DNA of 12,183 nucleotides, from NCBI GenBank assembly GCA_937998045.1, contig CALKVG010000294.1:1-12183 (forward strand), in the 5' to 3' direction. The position numbers and the translations under genes are program-made. Position 1 is the first letter of the stretch. Each line of letters opens with the position of its first letter. Shown piece after piece: positions 5,647 to 12,183 of this stretch. The DNA is from an uncultured Myxococcales bacterium (GTDB lineage: Bacteria > Myxococcota_A > Polyangia > Polyangiales > Polyangiaceae). The notes below the pieces were generated by a model. That model had not been told where the DNA came from. It saw only the letters and a list, made by a program, of their open reading frames with translations, and made no database searches.

Positions 5647-6084
5647 TCAGAACGGCGCGTCACGGACGATCCCGGCACTTGTTGTCCGCGGGGGAGGAGC
5701 GACCGCGCGTCGATGCGTCCCCGTCGGGCGAGCAATGGAAGCGCGCGCCGGATTCGCTGGCAAAGCCGACGCCGCAGGGGGCGATACAGCCGATGCGGAT
5801 GCCGATGCCGAGCCGGCGGACGGCTCAGCGGTCGGGCCGCGGTCGTTCGAGTCGGGCGGCAACGGAACGTCGTGTCCGCGCGGGATGGCTGCCGTGCCGG
5901 TCGAAGTCGTCGCGGTCGCTGCTGCAGATGCGGGCGAACCGGGGGAAGGCTGCACTCCTCGTGAATGGCGACGCGCAAAGATGCCCGCGCCGCCGAGGGC
6001 GAGGGCAAGTAGCACGACCCCGACGATTCGCCGTTGGCGCTGGGCCAGCCCGGGTATTTCGATCGGGTCATCGTCGTATTGCAT
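5647..6084 (-). CDS. Single-pass membrane protein with Ser/Ala/Pro-rich outer part
   Basis: The product has 145 residues. The first 19 residues are charged (MQYDDDPIEIPGLAQRQRR), followed by one transmembrane helix at about 20-37 (IVGVVLLALALGGAGIFA) and then ARRH. The remaining 105 residues are low-complexity Ser/Ala/Pro/Thr with blocks such as SAGSASASASA, and probably extend into the periplasm. Acidic residues before the helix and Arg/His after it mean topology by the positive-inside rule is ambiguous; RQRR just before the helix favours a cytoplasmic N-terminus. The family is not recognised. The ATG at 6084 lacks a strong ribosome binding site. Other frames over this segment are open because of the GC content, so the call rests on the membrane segment and the strand of its neighbours. 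Confidence 0.6.
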   Translation of the reverse strand: MQYDDDPIEIPGLAQRQRRIVGVVLLALALGGAGIFARRHSRGVQPSPGSPASAAATATTSTGTAAIPRGHDVPLPPDSNDRGPTAEPSAGSASASASAVSPPAASALPANPARASIARPTGTHRRAVAPPPRTTSAGIVRDAPF

Positions 6085-6107
6085 GCCACACCCGAGGCGG
6101 AGCCAGT

Positions 6108-6140
6108 CGGCGGCTTCCCGCCGCGGTTGCGTGAAACCGC
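6108..6140. promoter_or_regulatory. Two adjacent hairpins between consecutive minus-strand genes
   Basis: CGGCGG-CTTC-CCGCCG (6108-6123) and GCGGTT-GCGTGA-AACCGC (6123-6140) are neighbouring perfect 6-bp stems in the 78-nt gap between the 6163-6633 and 5647-6084 genes. No T tract follows on the minus strand. They could reduce read-through or protect the upstream message. Function is inferred. Confidence 0.35.
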
Positions 6141-6162
6141 ACCCCTCGCACCAGACGCCCCA

Positions 6163-6633
6163 TCACGGCCCGCAGAACAGCATGTTGCCGCGGCCTCCGC
6201 CGGTCGATCGGCAGGTGAACGTCGCGTTCGCCTGCGTCTGACAGTAGGTCGTCGCGTCGATCGTCCCGCCGTCGGGCGCAGGCGGGAGATCCGCCTGCGC
6301 GCAACTCAGGAAGCAGTACGTCTGGCCCGTCGACTCGAACGGCGCGCAGACCTCTTTGACACCCGAGCACTCTCCCGGCACCGCGCAGCAGTCCGTGTCC
6401 GACTTGCACGTGTGCGTGCAGTAGCCGGTGGTCAACTGCGTCAGACACGTAGCCTGACCCAGCAGCGCACCGGCGTCGATCCCGGGGTAGCACTGGCTCG
6501 GCGTCGTGCACGACTGCCCCGTCTCTTGAGCTGCGCCGGCGGCCGCGCCGCTGCTGCCGGAGCAGGCCAGCGTAACGCCGAGCGACGTGGCGGCGATCGC
6601 GGACCAGACCAGACGCTTGGCAAAGTTCGTCAT
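6163..6633 (-). CDS. Cysteine-rich putative lipoprotein
   Basis: The product has 156 residues. The N-terminus MTNFAKRLVWSAIAATSLGV followed by TLACSGSSG is a signal peptide with a lipobox-like cleavage at Cys24. The mature part carries 14 further cysteines in closely spaced patterns (QSCTTPSQC, GYCTHTCKSDTDCC, PGECSGVKEVC, YCFLSC, then single Cys near the end). An even number after the lipidated one suggests seven disulfides, consistent with folding outside the cytoplasm. The family is not named, but the style is that of myxobacterial cell-surface Cys-rich proteins. It starts 22 nt after the stop of the 6656-7159 gene, so it is in the same transcription unit. The ribosome binding site is weak (GGGTGA). 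It may bind a partner or substrate in the envelope; no enzyme motif is visible. Confidence 0.8.
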   Translation of the reverse strand: MTNFAKRLVWSAIAATSLGVTLACSGSSGAAAGAAQETGQSCTTPSQCYPGIDAGALLGQATCLTQLTTGYCTHTCKSDTDCCAVPGECSGVKEVCAPFESTGQTYCFLSCAQADLPPAPDGGTIDATTYCQTQANATFTCRSTGGGRGNMLFCGP

Positions 6634-6655
6634 GACATCACCCAGAGTACGAGGG

Positions 6656-7159
6656 TCATCGGCAATAGACGAGAATCCCGGTAACGTTGGAGAATGCCAC
6701 GGTTCCAGAGCCGTTGGCGACGTCGCAGCTGCGCCCCACGGGAGCTTGCAACACCGTCACGTCGTAGGTCGCGCCGTGGGGCAGCGCCTTCGAGAAGGTG
6801 AACGACCCGTTCGATGTGACCGTCAGCGTATCGTTCCCGTTGTCCTGGAGCACGACACCGCCGAGGCCCAGTCCCGATACGTCGCCACCGATGGTGAAGG
6901 ACCCCGACTCCGCCGCTCCATCTCCGGCTTTGAGCACGCCGGCTTCCGCGAACGCGTCCGGCGCGTCCGCGTCGGCCGGCGTGCTCCCGTCCGTGATCGG
7001 GCCCGCCTCGTCTGTATCCGCTGCACCGGCATCCGGCATCCCCCTGCCGGCGGACGAGGCCCCACCGTCGTGAGTGGAGGCGGCGCCGAACGGAGCGCCG
7101 CCACACCCGACCACGCTGCCGCAGCCGACCAGAAGGAGCGGGACGAGCGGGCGTATCAC
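6656..7159 (-). CDS. Lipoprotein with C-terminal beta-sandwich-like domain
   Basis: The product has 167 residues from a GTG at 7159, 2 nt after the stop of the Cys-repeat gene, which indicates coupling. The N-terminus MIRPLVPLLLVGCGS has a lipobox (LVGC, Cys13). A disordered Asp/Ala/Gly-rich linker covers about residues 20-85. Residues about 88-167 form one strand-rich domain: SFTIGGDVSGLGLGGVVLQD, NGSFTFSKALPHGATYDVTV, and the final NVTGILVYC. Similar repeats with the pattern GxVSGLxxxGLVLQxNGxD and SFTFxxxLxxGxxYxVTV are common in secreted bacterial proteins and are predicted to have an immunoglobulin-like fold. The two domain cysteines could pair. The GTG choice is inferred: the frame is open far upstream, but that part is antisense-like sequence inside the neighbouring gene's repeats. 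Confidence 0.78.
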   Translation of the reverse strand: MIRPLVPLLLVGCGSVVGCGGAPFGAASTHDGGASSAGRGMPDAGAADTDEAGPITDGSTPADADAPDAFAEAGVLKAGDGAAESGSFTIGGDVSGLGLGGVVLQDNGNDTLTVTSNGSFTFSKALPHGATYDVTVLQAPVGRSCDVANGSGTVAFSNVTGILVYCR

Positions 7160-7161
7160 GA

Positions 7162-8703
7162 TCAGTCGTGCCGGCCGAGGACGTCGGGAACGTTCACGTC
7201 GGGCATTCCCACGTCGGGAGCGCTCGCGTCGCGGGGTCCGACGGGGGTGCAGTGGTCGCTGACGCAGACCATCTGGCTCCCGCAGACGTTGTTGCACGCG
7301 CCGCAGTTGTTCGGGTCGTTCGTCGTGTTGACGCACCCTGCGGCGCACATCGTCGTCGTCGCGGGACAGCCGCAACCGCCGTTCGCGCAGGTCTGGCCGC
7401 CGGTGCACGTAACCCCGCACCCGCCGCAGTTGCTCGGATCGTTCGAGACGTCCACGCACGCGCCGTTGCAGTCGATGAGCGGCGGACTGCACGTCGTCGC
7501 GCACGAGCCCTTGCTGCACACCTGGGGTGAGGTACACGCCGTCGCGCAGCCACCGCAGTGGGCCGGGTCGGTCATCGTGTTGACGCACACGCCGCCGCAG
7601 AGCGTGTCACCGGCGCTGCAAGCGCACATGCTCAAGTTGCATGTCGTTCCGCCGGTGCACGCGATCCCGCACCCGCCGCAGTTGCTCGGGTCGGCCGTCG
7701 TATCGACGCAGCTTCCGCCGCAGAGCGTCTGGCCCGCAGGGCACGTCGTCACGCAGGTGCCTCCGGAGCACGCCTGATTGGCGCCGCACGCCTTGCCGCA
7801 CGCACCGCAGTTGTTCGGGTCGTTGCTCGTGTCGACGCAGCTTCCGCTGCAGAGCGTTTGCGGGGCGGCGCAGGCGCACGCGCCGTTCACGCACGCGGTG
7901 CCGCCGCCGCAAACGGTGCCACAGGTCCCGCAGTTGGCGCTGTCGGATTTGACGTCGACGCACGCGCTCGCGCAGGCCGTGAGCCCCGTGCCGCAGGTCG
8001 TCCCGCAGACCCCGGCGCTGCATACCTGGGTGGCGCCGCATGCGTTGCCGCACGAACCGCAATTTGCCGGGTCGCTGCCGGTGTCGACGCAGGCGCCGCC
8101 GCAGGCGGTCGCGCCTTGCGGGCAGACGCAGGCGCTGCCGCTGCAGATCTGCGTCGCGCCGCAGGCCTTCCCGCATCCCCCGCAGTTGGCAGGGTCGCTC
8201 GTCGTGTCGACGCACGAGCTCGTGCAGTTCGTGAGTGTGCCCGAGCAACTGGCCGAGCACACGCCGAGGTTGCAGGCCTGCGCGCTCGCGCACGCCGTGG
8301 CGCAGGCGCCGCAGTTCTTGGGGTCCGTCGCCAGGTCGACGCAGGCGCCCCCGCACATGGCGTCGTTGGCCCCGACGCAAAGGACGCCGCCTTCGCTGGC
8401 GCCGTCGCCGCCGGAGGACGATCCCGTTTCGGAGGCCGCCATCGAATCGTTGCCCGCCTCCGCCGAGGGCATCGAGTCGCTTCCGGACGACGAGTCGCTT
8501 CCGGACGACGAGTCGCTTCCGGACGACGAGTCGCCCCCCGACGACGACGAAGTGCCATCGGTCGAAGAATCGACGGCGTTTCCGCCGTCGTCGCCGGTCA
8601 CCGCCGAGCTGCCGCTTCCGCCGCAACTGGCCGCGGACACGCCGGGCATTGCAAAGAGACATACCCATGCAATGGCGCGCAGGCGCCCGAAGACAGGATC
8701 CAT
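7162..8703 (-). CDS. Secreted Stig1-like protein with nine cysteine-rich repeats
   Basis: The product has 513 residues. ATG 8703 follows a strong ribosome binding site (GGAGGTGA). An N-terminal signal peptide ends near ASCGG (Cys27, weak lipobox). Residues about 28-105 are a Ser/Gly/Asp linker containing GSDSSS repeats. Residues about 106-475 hold nine tandem repeats of 41-43 residues with the pattern C-x3-CVDxxxDPxNCGxCGxxC, then xxxQxCxxGxC. This resembles the plant Stigma-specific Stig1 family, whose matches are frequent in myxobacterial surface proteins. The tail contains DVGMPDVNVPDV. Repeat ends alternate between CxTTC-like and CxC, so the array seems to have grown by two-repeat units. 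Likely role: disulfide-stabilised rod or adhesin on the cell surface (inferred). It heads the minus-strand gene string and is divergent from another Cys-rich surface gene. Confidence 0.9.
   Translation of the reverse strand: MDPVFGRLRAIAWVCLFAMPGVSAASCGGSGSSAVTGDDGGNAVDSSTDGTSSSSGGDSSSGSDSSSGSDSSSGSDSMPSAEAGNDSMAASETGSSSGGDGASEGGVLCVGANDAMCGGACVDLATDPKNCGACATACASAQACNLGVCSASCSGTLTNCTSSCVDTTSDPANCGGCGKACGATQICSGSACVCPQGATACGGACVDTGSDPANCGSCGNACGATQVCSAGVCGTTCGTGLTACASACVDVKSDSANCGTCGTVCGGGTACVNGACACAAPQTLCSGSCVDTSNDPNNCGACGKACGANQACSGGTCVTTCPAGQTLCGGSCVDTTADPSNCGGCGIACTGGTTCNLSMCACSAGDTLCGGVCVNTMTDPAHCGGCATACTSPQVCSKGSCATTCSPPLIDCNGACVDVSNDPSNCGGCGVTCTGGQTCANGGCGCPATTTMCAAGCVNTTNDPNNCGACNNVCGSQMVCVSDHCTPVGPRDASAPDVGMPDVNVPDVLGRHD
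8474..8535. repeat. 18-bp tandem repeat in the Ser-rich linker
   Basis: GAGTCGCTTCCGGACGAC occurs three times exactly in a row (8474-8491, 8492-8509, 8510-8527) and begins a fourth time. It encodes the SGSDSS repeats on the minus strand. Copy changes would stay in frame. Exact identity implies recent duplication. Confidence 0.9.
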
Positions 8704-9178
8704 ACCTCACCTCCCAAATGGTGGGTTTGCGTCGACGGTTCGGCGTCGAGCAATGCGCGCGCCACACCGGCTATCGAAGTCGCGTGAGTGGACGGAAGAT
8801 CGGCCACCCATGTGACAAGGGCCGGTCAGGCGCCTTGCCGACCCGAGCGATATGGCTCGCGGCGATGCTCGTTCGTGGCGGTCTGCGTACGTACCGCCTC
8901 CCAGACCGCTCCGATCGGCGAAGAGATTTCTGCGCGACACCGCCACGGCATGCCTCTGATCGCGATGTCATAGGATGTTGCGTCGAAAGGGCGATTGTGT
9001 CCTTCGGCGCAAAGGGAGCAATCGAAAGTAGTAGCCGCCGGACAAAGCGACGGTCGAGCGCTCGTGGAAGCCCAAAACGAGCGCCGGGGCTGTCGTATCG
9101 TACCCTCTCGGCAACCGTGATTTTTCTGAACCCGGCACGAATTGCTGCGGGTAGGCCTCAGTATGGTCAGGGGAGTGA

Positions 9179-9194
9179 CCGGCGTTCGCGCCGG
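9179..9194. promoter_or_regulatory. Short hairpin with TTCG loop
   Basis: CCGGCG-TTCG-CGCCGG is a perfect 6-bp stem with a 4-nt loop in the divergent intergenic region. It lies about 150 bp upstream of the 9344 gene. No T tract follows directly. The role is unknown. Confidence 0.35.
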
Positions 9195-9327
9195 GGCTCG
9201 TTCTTCTGCCGTGTGGTTCGGAGCCATCATTCACGAAGCCGTGAAGACCTGACACCGGCCGCGCAATCGCACATCGTACGGACAAAATTCTCTGTCGATT
9301 GTTTACAAAGTTCGGTTGGAAGCATGC

Positions 9328-9336
9328 TGCTACTAT
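9328..9336 (+). promoter_or_regulatory. Extended -10 promoter element of the 9344-10768 gene
   Basis: TGCTACTAT fits the extended -10 pattern TGN-TANNNT, with TACTAT at 9331-9336. A transcript would begin near 9343, at or next to the ATG at 9344. This agrees with the absence of any Shine-Dalgarno sequence there. No convincing -35 box is seen at 17 bp. Confidence 0.45.
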
Positions 9337-9343
9337 CGACTGC

Positions 9344-10768
9344 ATGACTATGCGCCGACGTCTGCTGGTCGCGTGGGCCGTCGTGGTGTCGCCGTTGCTG
9401 CTGGCGGGCCTTTTCCCCGCTTGCGGAGGGAGCAGCAGCGGCTTGGGCAACGGAGCCGGCGACGGGGGAGACGCCAGGAGCAGCAGCAGCGGCGCCGTCG
9501 GGGGCGGCAGCGTCGGCATGCCGACCTTCGGCGACGGAGGGTGCTCGCAGCTCGGCGCTGCCTGCAAGAGCGGCGCGGCGTGCTGCTCGGGCAACTGCGC
9601 CAACGGCGTCTGCGACTACCCGGCGTGCGACGCGGATGGCACCGCGTGCACGACGAACGCCCAGTGCTGCAGCGGGTCGTGCACCGCCGGCACCTGCGCG
9701 GCGTTGAACACGACTTGCAGCACGCAGGGTAACCCCTGCGGCAGCAAACCTTGCTGCTCGGGGCTCTGCACGAACGGCACGTGCCAGCCGTCGTCGTTCT
9801 GCCAGCAGACCGGCGATGTGTGCCACCTGGGTACCGACTGCTGCACGGGCGTCTGCAACGTGGCCTCGGGTCAGCCGCTGGGGACCTGCGGCTCGCCGGT
9901 GACCGGCGCGGCCAACTGCACGATGCCCGATGGCGTCCTCTGCGGCGGCACGGCCGCCGACGGCGGAGCGACCTACGTGGACGGTGGCGTCCCGGCGTGC
10001 GGCGGGGGCTGCTGCAGCCGTTCGTGTGCACCGTGGGGACCGACCGGCGTGCTCGTTTGCCAGCCGGCCACGGGCTGCCACACCATCGGCGACCTGTGCA
10101 CGAAGGACGGCGATTGCTGCGGCGGCAAGGGCGTGCCCAGCGCGCCCGCGCCGAACGGCATGAACGTCACCTGCCAGATCAACCCCGGGGCCACGGTCGG
10201 CATCTGCGCGCTGTCGGGTCGGAGTTGCGAGCCGAATGGCGCCGTCTGCAAGCTGTCGACGATGTCGTGCAACTCGACGTGCGACTGCTGCTCGGGCAAC
10301 TGCGAGACGATGGACACCTGCAAGCAGGACAACGACGGCGTGCCCCGGTGCGCCAACGCGCACTGCGCCGATGCGGGCGGGGCGTGCGCCTCGAGCGCGG
10401 ACTGCTGCAACGGCGCGCCGTGCGTGCCGACGGCGGGCGGCTCCTACCAGTGCTTCGGCTCCGCGTGCGTCTCGTGCGGCGGCGCATGCACCGCGACCAG
10501 CGACTGCTGCGCGGGCACCACGTGCAACGTCGCGCCCGGCAGCACGAACGGCAGGTGCGGCCCCTGCGGCACGAGCAGCTCGTCGTCGGGCGGAAGCTCG
10601 TCGGGTGGCAGCTCCTCCGGAAGCGGATCGAGCAGCGGCTCGTCCTCGAGCAGCGGGAGCTCGTCCGGCGGCAGCTGCGCGGCGTACGGACAAGTGTGCA
10701 CGACCAGCGCCGACTGCTGCAACGGCGTGCCCTGCTCGAGCGGTCGCTGCTTCTTTCCGATCCAGTGA
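9344..10768 (+). CDS. Cysteine-rich putative lipoprotein with knottin-like CCSGxC modules
   Basis: The product has 474 residues. MTMRRRLLVAWAVVVSPLLL with a cleavage region ending FPAC (Cys27) is a lipoprotein-type signal. A Gly/Ser linker follows. From about residue 65 to 410 there are many small disulfide modules of the form GxxCxxxxxCCSGxCxxGxC (for example CKSGAACCSGNCANGVC and CTTNAQCCSGSCTAGTC). The spacing recalls knottin or Dickkopf-like Cys-rich folds. A second Ser/Gly linker (about 412-443) separates a final module ending CCNGVPCSSGRCFFPIQ. ATG 9344 is chosen over an upstream TTG (9299), because the basic n-region then sits at the start; ATG 9350 is also possible. No ribosome binding site is visible. 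The architecture differs from the Stig1-like protein encoded on the other side of the intergenic region. Function on the cell surface is inferred. Confidence 0.87.
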   Translation: MTMRRRLLVAWAVVVSPLLLAGLFPACGGSSSGLGNGAGDGGDARSSSSGAVGGGSVGMPTFGDGGCSQLGAACKSGAACCSGNCANGVCDYPACDADGTACTTNAQCCSGSCTAGTCAALNTTCSTQGNPCGSKPCCSGLCTNGTCQPSSFCQQTGDVCHLGTDCCTGVCNVASGQPLGTCGSPVTGAANCTMPDGVLCGGTAADGGATYVDGGVPACGGGCCSRSCAPWGPTGVLVCQPATGCHTIGDLCTKDGDCCGGKGVPSAPAPNGMNVTCQINPGATVGICALSGRSCEPNGAVCKLSTMSCNSTCDCCSGNCETMDTCKQDNDGVPRCANAHCADAGGACASSADCCNGAPCVPTAGGSYQCFGSACVSCGGACTATSDCCAGTTCNVAPGSTNGRCGPCGTSSSSSGGSSSGGSSSGSGSSSGSSSSSGSSSGGSCAAYGQVCTTSADCCNGVPCSSGRCFFPIQ

Positions 10769-10846
10769 CCCCTGCGCGAACCTCCGGACTGCGAGGACGG
10801 ACGTTGCCGGGCGGCAGACGGGCGCGCCGGACGCCAGGATGGGGTT

Positions 10847-11095
10847 GTGCGGAAACGGAGCTTCATGCAATGGGCTGTCGCCGCGGCGGCGGCGGGCCTC
10901 GCGTCCGGGCGCGCGATCTTCGGCGGCTCGATCATCGAGAAGGCGGCGCACGCCGAGCGGATGCAGTGCGACGCGACGACCGCCCAGGACGAGGTGCGCG
11001 TCCTCCAGACGACGCTCGTGCTGCAAGTCGAGGGACGATACGCGTATCACGAGAGCGGCATCGGCAAGGTGACCGCGACGCGCGTCGTTCTCTGA
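10847..11095 (+). CDS. Small hypothetical protein with possible N-terminal membrane or signal segment
   Basis: The product has 82 residues from GTG 10847, which follows AGGATGGGG at a suitable distance; an ATG at 10865 is the alternative. The N-terminus MRKRSFMQWAVAAAAAGLAS is basic then hydrophobic, like a signal peptide or signal anchor. It is followed by GRAIFGGSIIEKAAHAERMQ. The remainder has a single cysteine and a strand-like end (VLQTTLVLQVEGRYAYHESG). The family is not recognised. It follows the Cys-rich gene by 78 nt on the same strand and ends 14 nt from the convergent DUF4169 gene. No strong terminator separates the two ends; only a small GACGCG/CGCGTC stem is present. Confidence 0.6.
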   Translation: MRKRSFMQWAVAAAAAGLASGRAIFGGSIIEKAAHAERMQCDATTAQDEVRVLQTTLVLQVEGRYAYHESGIGKVTATRVVL

Positions 11096-11109
11096 CGCGC
11101 ACGCGTCGC

Positions 11110-11352
11110 TCACCGAGGCTCGTTCGACGGTTCGTCCGGTTCGGGCGGTTCCTCGCCCGAGACCTTTTCACTCGCTTCTTCGAGCCGCTTCCCCTCGAGC
11201 ATCCGCGCCGCCCGTTCGCGGTCGGCGTTCTCGCGATCCTTCTGCGCCTGCGTGCGGCCGTGCCGGACCCGGTTGATCTCCGCTCGCTTCGCTTTCTCTT
11301 CGCGGAGCTTCTTCTTTCGGAAGCGGTTCAAGTTGACGACGTTCCCAGCCAT
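11110..11352 (-). CDS. DUF4169 family protein
   Basis: The product has 80 residues from ATG 11352. Residues 1-60 match the DUF4169 pattern well: MAGNVVNLNRFRKKKLREEK at the start (family: VINLRRxRKxxxR), then NRVRHGRTQAQKDRE (family: NRxxFGRTKAExxR), then RAARMLEGKRLE (family: RxLDGHRxE). It is a very basic, probably helical small protein. The acidic Glu/Pro-rich C-terminal tail of about 20 residues extends beyond the usual length. Function of the family is unknown. A longer frame starts at 11415, but the family motif begins at MAGNVVN, so the shorter start is preferred although its ribosome binding site is weak. Confidence 0.85.
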   Translation of the reverse strand: MAGNVVNLNRFRKKKLREEKAKRAEINRVRHGRTQAQKDRENADRERAARMLEGKRLEEASEKVSGEEPPEPDEPSNEPR

Positions 11353-11863
11353 TGCCGTCACGTTGCCACAGCCGGTCCTTCCCTTCGATCTACTTCCACC
11401 CATCGCGTGGGGCACCGAGGAGAAAACGACCGCGATCGCGCCGCGTGAGCTTGGTGCGGCGATGGCCTCGGTCCGTCCGTTGCGCCGAGGCGATGTCTCG
11501 CCGAGGCGCTCTCAGCTCGTCCGTCCACCTTCGCGGACGCGAGCCACGCGAGCGCCATCGGCGTCTCCTCGAGCACGCGCGGCCGGGGTCCGGGCGGGGA
11601 GCTCAAGAATGACCGCGAACGCTCGAACGGCCTCGTGTGGTTTCGCCTTGCGTTTCGGCCGAGGAGCTGGCATGCTCCGCCCCCTCACAGAGCGTTCACC
11701 GCGTACGAACGACTACGTCCACTCGATTTCTCGGGATTCCGGACTGGCCTCGACCTGGCAACGACGCGTGGGAGCCGAAGGAAGCTTCGGCGGCCCCTTC
11801 CGATGCTACGGCTCGTTGGACGGCGGCAAATTCTCAGCCGGAATTGAAATCGAGAACAAGAAC
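11353..11863. other. Intergenic region upstream of the RRM gene and the DUF4169 gene
   Basis: About 510 bp lie between two divergently read genes. Open frames on both strands look like by-products of the GC content and match no family I know. The clearest structure is the hairpin at 11774-11791 in the presumed leader of the RRM gene. Promoters for both genes must lie here, but I cannot place them with confidence. Confidence 0.5.
11774..11791 (+). promoter_or_regulatory. Leader hairpin upstream of the RRM protein gene
   Basis: GCCGAAG-GAAG-CTTCGGC is a perfect 7-bp stem with a 4-nt loop, 73 nt before the ATG at 11864. It could be a stability or temperature-responsive element in the leader, since RRM genes in bacteria are often cold-regulated. 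No T run follows, so a terminator is unlikely. Confidence 0.4.
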
Positions 11864-12183
11864 ATGGGTAATCGTCTCTACGTTGGAAATCTTTCGTTCA
11901 GCGCGACCAACGACACGGTCCGCACCGCCTTCGCCTCGTTCGGCGACATCACCGACGTGCACGTCGTGTCCGATCGCGAGACCGGTCAGTCGCGGGGCTT
12001 CGGCTTTGTGACGATGGGCAGCGCCGACGCCGCCCAGAGGGCGATCGCCGAGATGAACGGCGCGATGCTCGACGGCCGTGCGCTGAAGGTCAACGAGGCC
12101 GAGGAGCGCCAGGGCGGCGGCGGCGGCGGCGGTGGTCGTGGCCGCGGCGGTGGTCGCGGCGGCGGCGGTGGTCGCGGCGGCGG
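11864..12183 (+). CDS. RRM-type RNA-binding protein with Gly/Arg-rich tail (3' end outside window)
   Basis: At least 106 residues are seen. A single RNA recognition motif spans residues 3-78. RNP2 is LYVGNL (5-10) and RNP1 is RGFGFVTM (44-51), with the aromatic residues that stack on RNA bases in place (Tyr6, Phe46, Phe48). The pattern AIAEMNGAMLDGRALKVNEA closes the domain. From residue 84 on comes a Gly-rich tail with GRGRGGGRGG, an RGG-like segment that usually adds non-specific RNA binding. Single-RRM Gly-rich proteins of this kind occur in myxobacteria and cyanobacteria, where several are cold-induced. The ATG at 11864 is fixed by RNP2 lying only a few residues downstream; the ribosome binding site is weak (GAGAA). 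It runs off the right edge inside the Gly-rich tail. Confidence 0.93.
   Translation, partial: MGNRLYVGNLSFSATNDTVRTAFASFGDITDVHVVSDRETGQSRGFGFVTMGSADAAQRAIAEMNGAMLDGRALKVNEAEERQGGGGGGGGRGRGGGRGGGGGRGG

Larger units (their letters stand above)
8704..9343. other. Divergent intergenic region between two Cys-rich surface-protein genes
   Basis: These 640 bp hold no gene I can support. The expected contents are the promoters of the minus-strand gene at 8703 and the plus-strand gene at 9344. A tight hairpin CCGGCG-TTCG-CGCCGG lies at 9179-9194 and an AT-rich patch at about 9285-9310. Open frames here match nothing I know. One minus-strand stretch (about 9110-9020) reads like beta-barrel strands (ALVLGFHERSTVALSGGYYF), but has no start or frame of useful length of its own. 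Confidence 0.5.

Noticed and set aside
4419..6134. 571-residue plus-strand open frame
   Set aside because: It crosses the non-coding repeat array and runs antisense to three minus-strand genes with signal or membrane segments and a good ribosome binding site. No domain is recognisable.
8968..9230. Possible beta-barrel gene fragment on the minus strand
   Set aside because: A short stretch reads like barrel strands (ALVLGFHERSTVALSGGYYF), but there is no start, no full domain and no recognised family, so it is not called a gene.
11094..11107. Bidirectional terminator between convergent genes (GACGCG-CA-CGCGTC)
   Set aside because: The stem has only a 2-nt loop and no T run on either side, which is too weak to call.
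9227..11113. 628-residue minus-strand open frame
   Set aside because: It is antisense to the well-supported Cys-rich gene, and its Arg/Ala/Gly composition is typical of the shadow of a GC-rich gene.
11358..11606. 82-residue minus-strand open frame upstream of the DUF4169 gene
   Set aside because: No ribosome binding site, no domain and arginine/serine/proline composition of a chance frame.

Overview
The window is GC-rich (clearly above 60% by eye). It carries cysteine-rich, serine-linked secreted proteins, alanine/proline-rich low-complexity tails, a sigma-like gene pair and a glycine-rich RRM protein. That mix points to a chromosome of a myxobacterium of the Polyangia type (Sorangium/Labilithrix-like). 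This is an inference from gene style, not from a marker gene. No rRNA, tRNA, insertion sequence or CRISPR array was seen.

Left part (1-3660), all on the minus strand. A sigma-70-like protein (394-1062, probable TTG start) overlaps a small Pro/Ala/Ser-tailed partner that runs off the left edge. Upstream are a terminator-like hairpin and an unrecognised 205-residue protein (1197-1814). A decayed GNAT acetyltransferase (about 2149-2340) follows. Next comes a translationally coupled pair: a DUF4160-like small protein (3283-3570) and a DUF2442-like protein with a C-terminal XRE helix-turn-helix (2496-3290). The pair resembles a toxin-antitoxin or self-regulated module. Its likely promoter (TTGACT-16-CATATT) carries two GGACA-N3/4-TGTCC inverted repeats, one on the -10 box and one just upstream of the -35 box.

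Middle (about 3665-4845). There is no convincing gene here. The stretch is a contiguous array of about 28 degenerate 42-bp repeats. The repeat core tends towards the palindrome ACGAACCGCGGTTCGT, and 42 bp is four turns of B-DNA. This is the most unusual object in the window. Its borders are the DUF4160 promoter on one side and the stop codon of a lipoprotein gene on the other.

Right part. Six minus-strand genes (8703 down to 4850) form a probable operon or gene string. They encode a 513-residue Stig1-like protein with nine cysteine repeats, a lipoprotein with a beta-sandwich-like domain, a 15-cysteine lipoprotein, a single-pass membrane protein, a small soluble protein and a small lipoprotein. 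A 640-bp intergenic region separates them from a divergent plus-strand gene (9344-10768) for a second, unrelated cysteine-rich surface protein with knottin-like CCSGxC modules. That gene may be read from a leaderless transcript. After it come a small unrecognised protein (10847-11095), a convergent DUF4169 protein (11110-11352), and the start of an RRM RNA-binding protein (11864 to the window end). The common theme of the right half is the cell envelope and cell surface.
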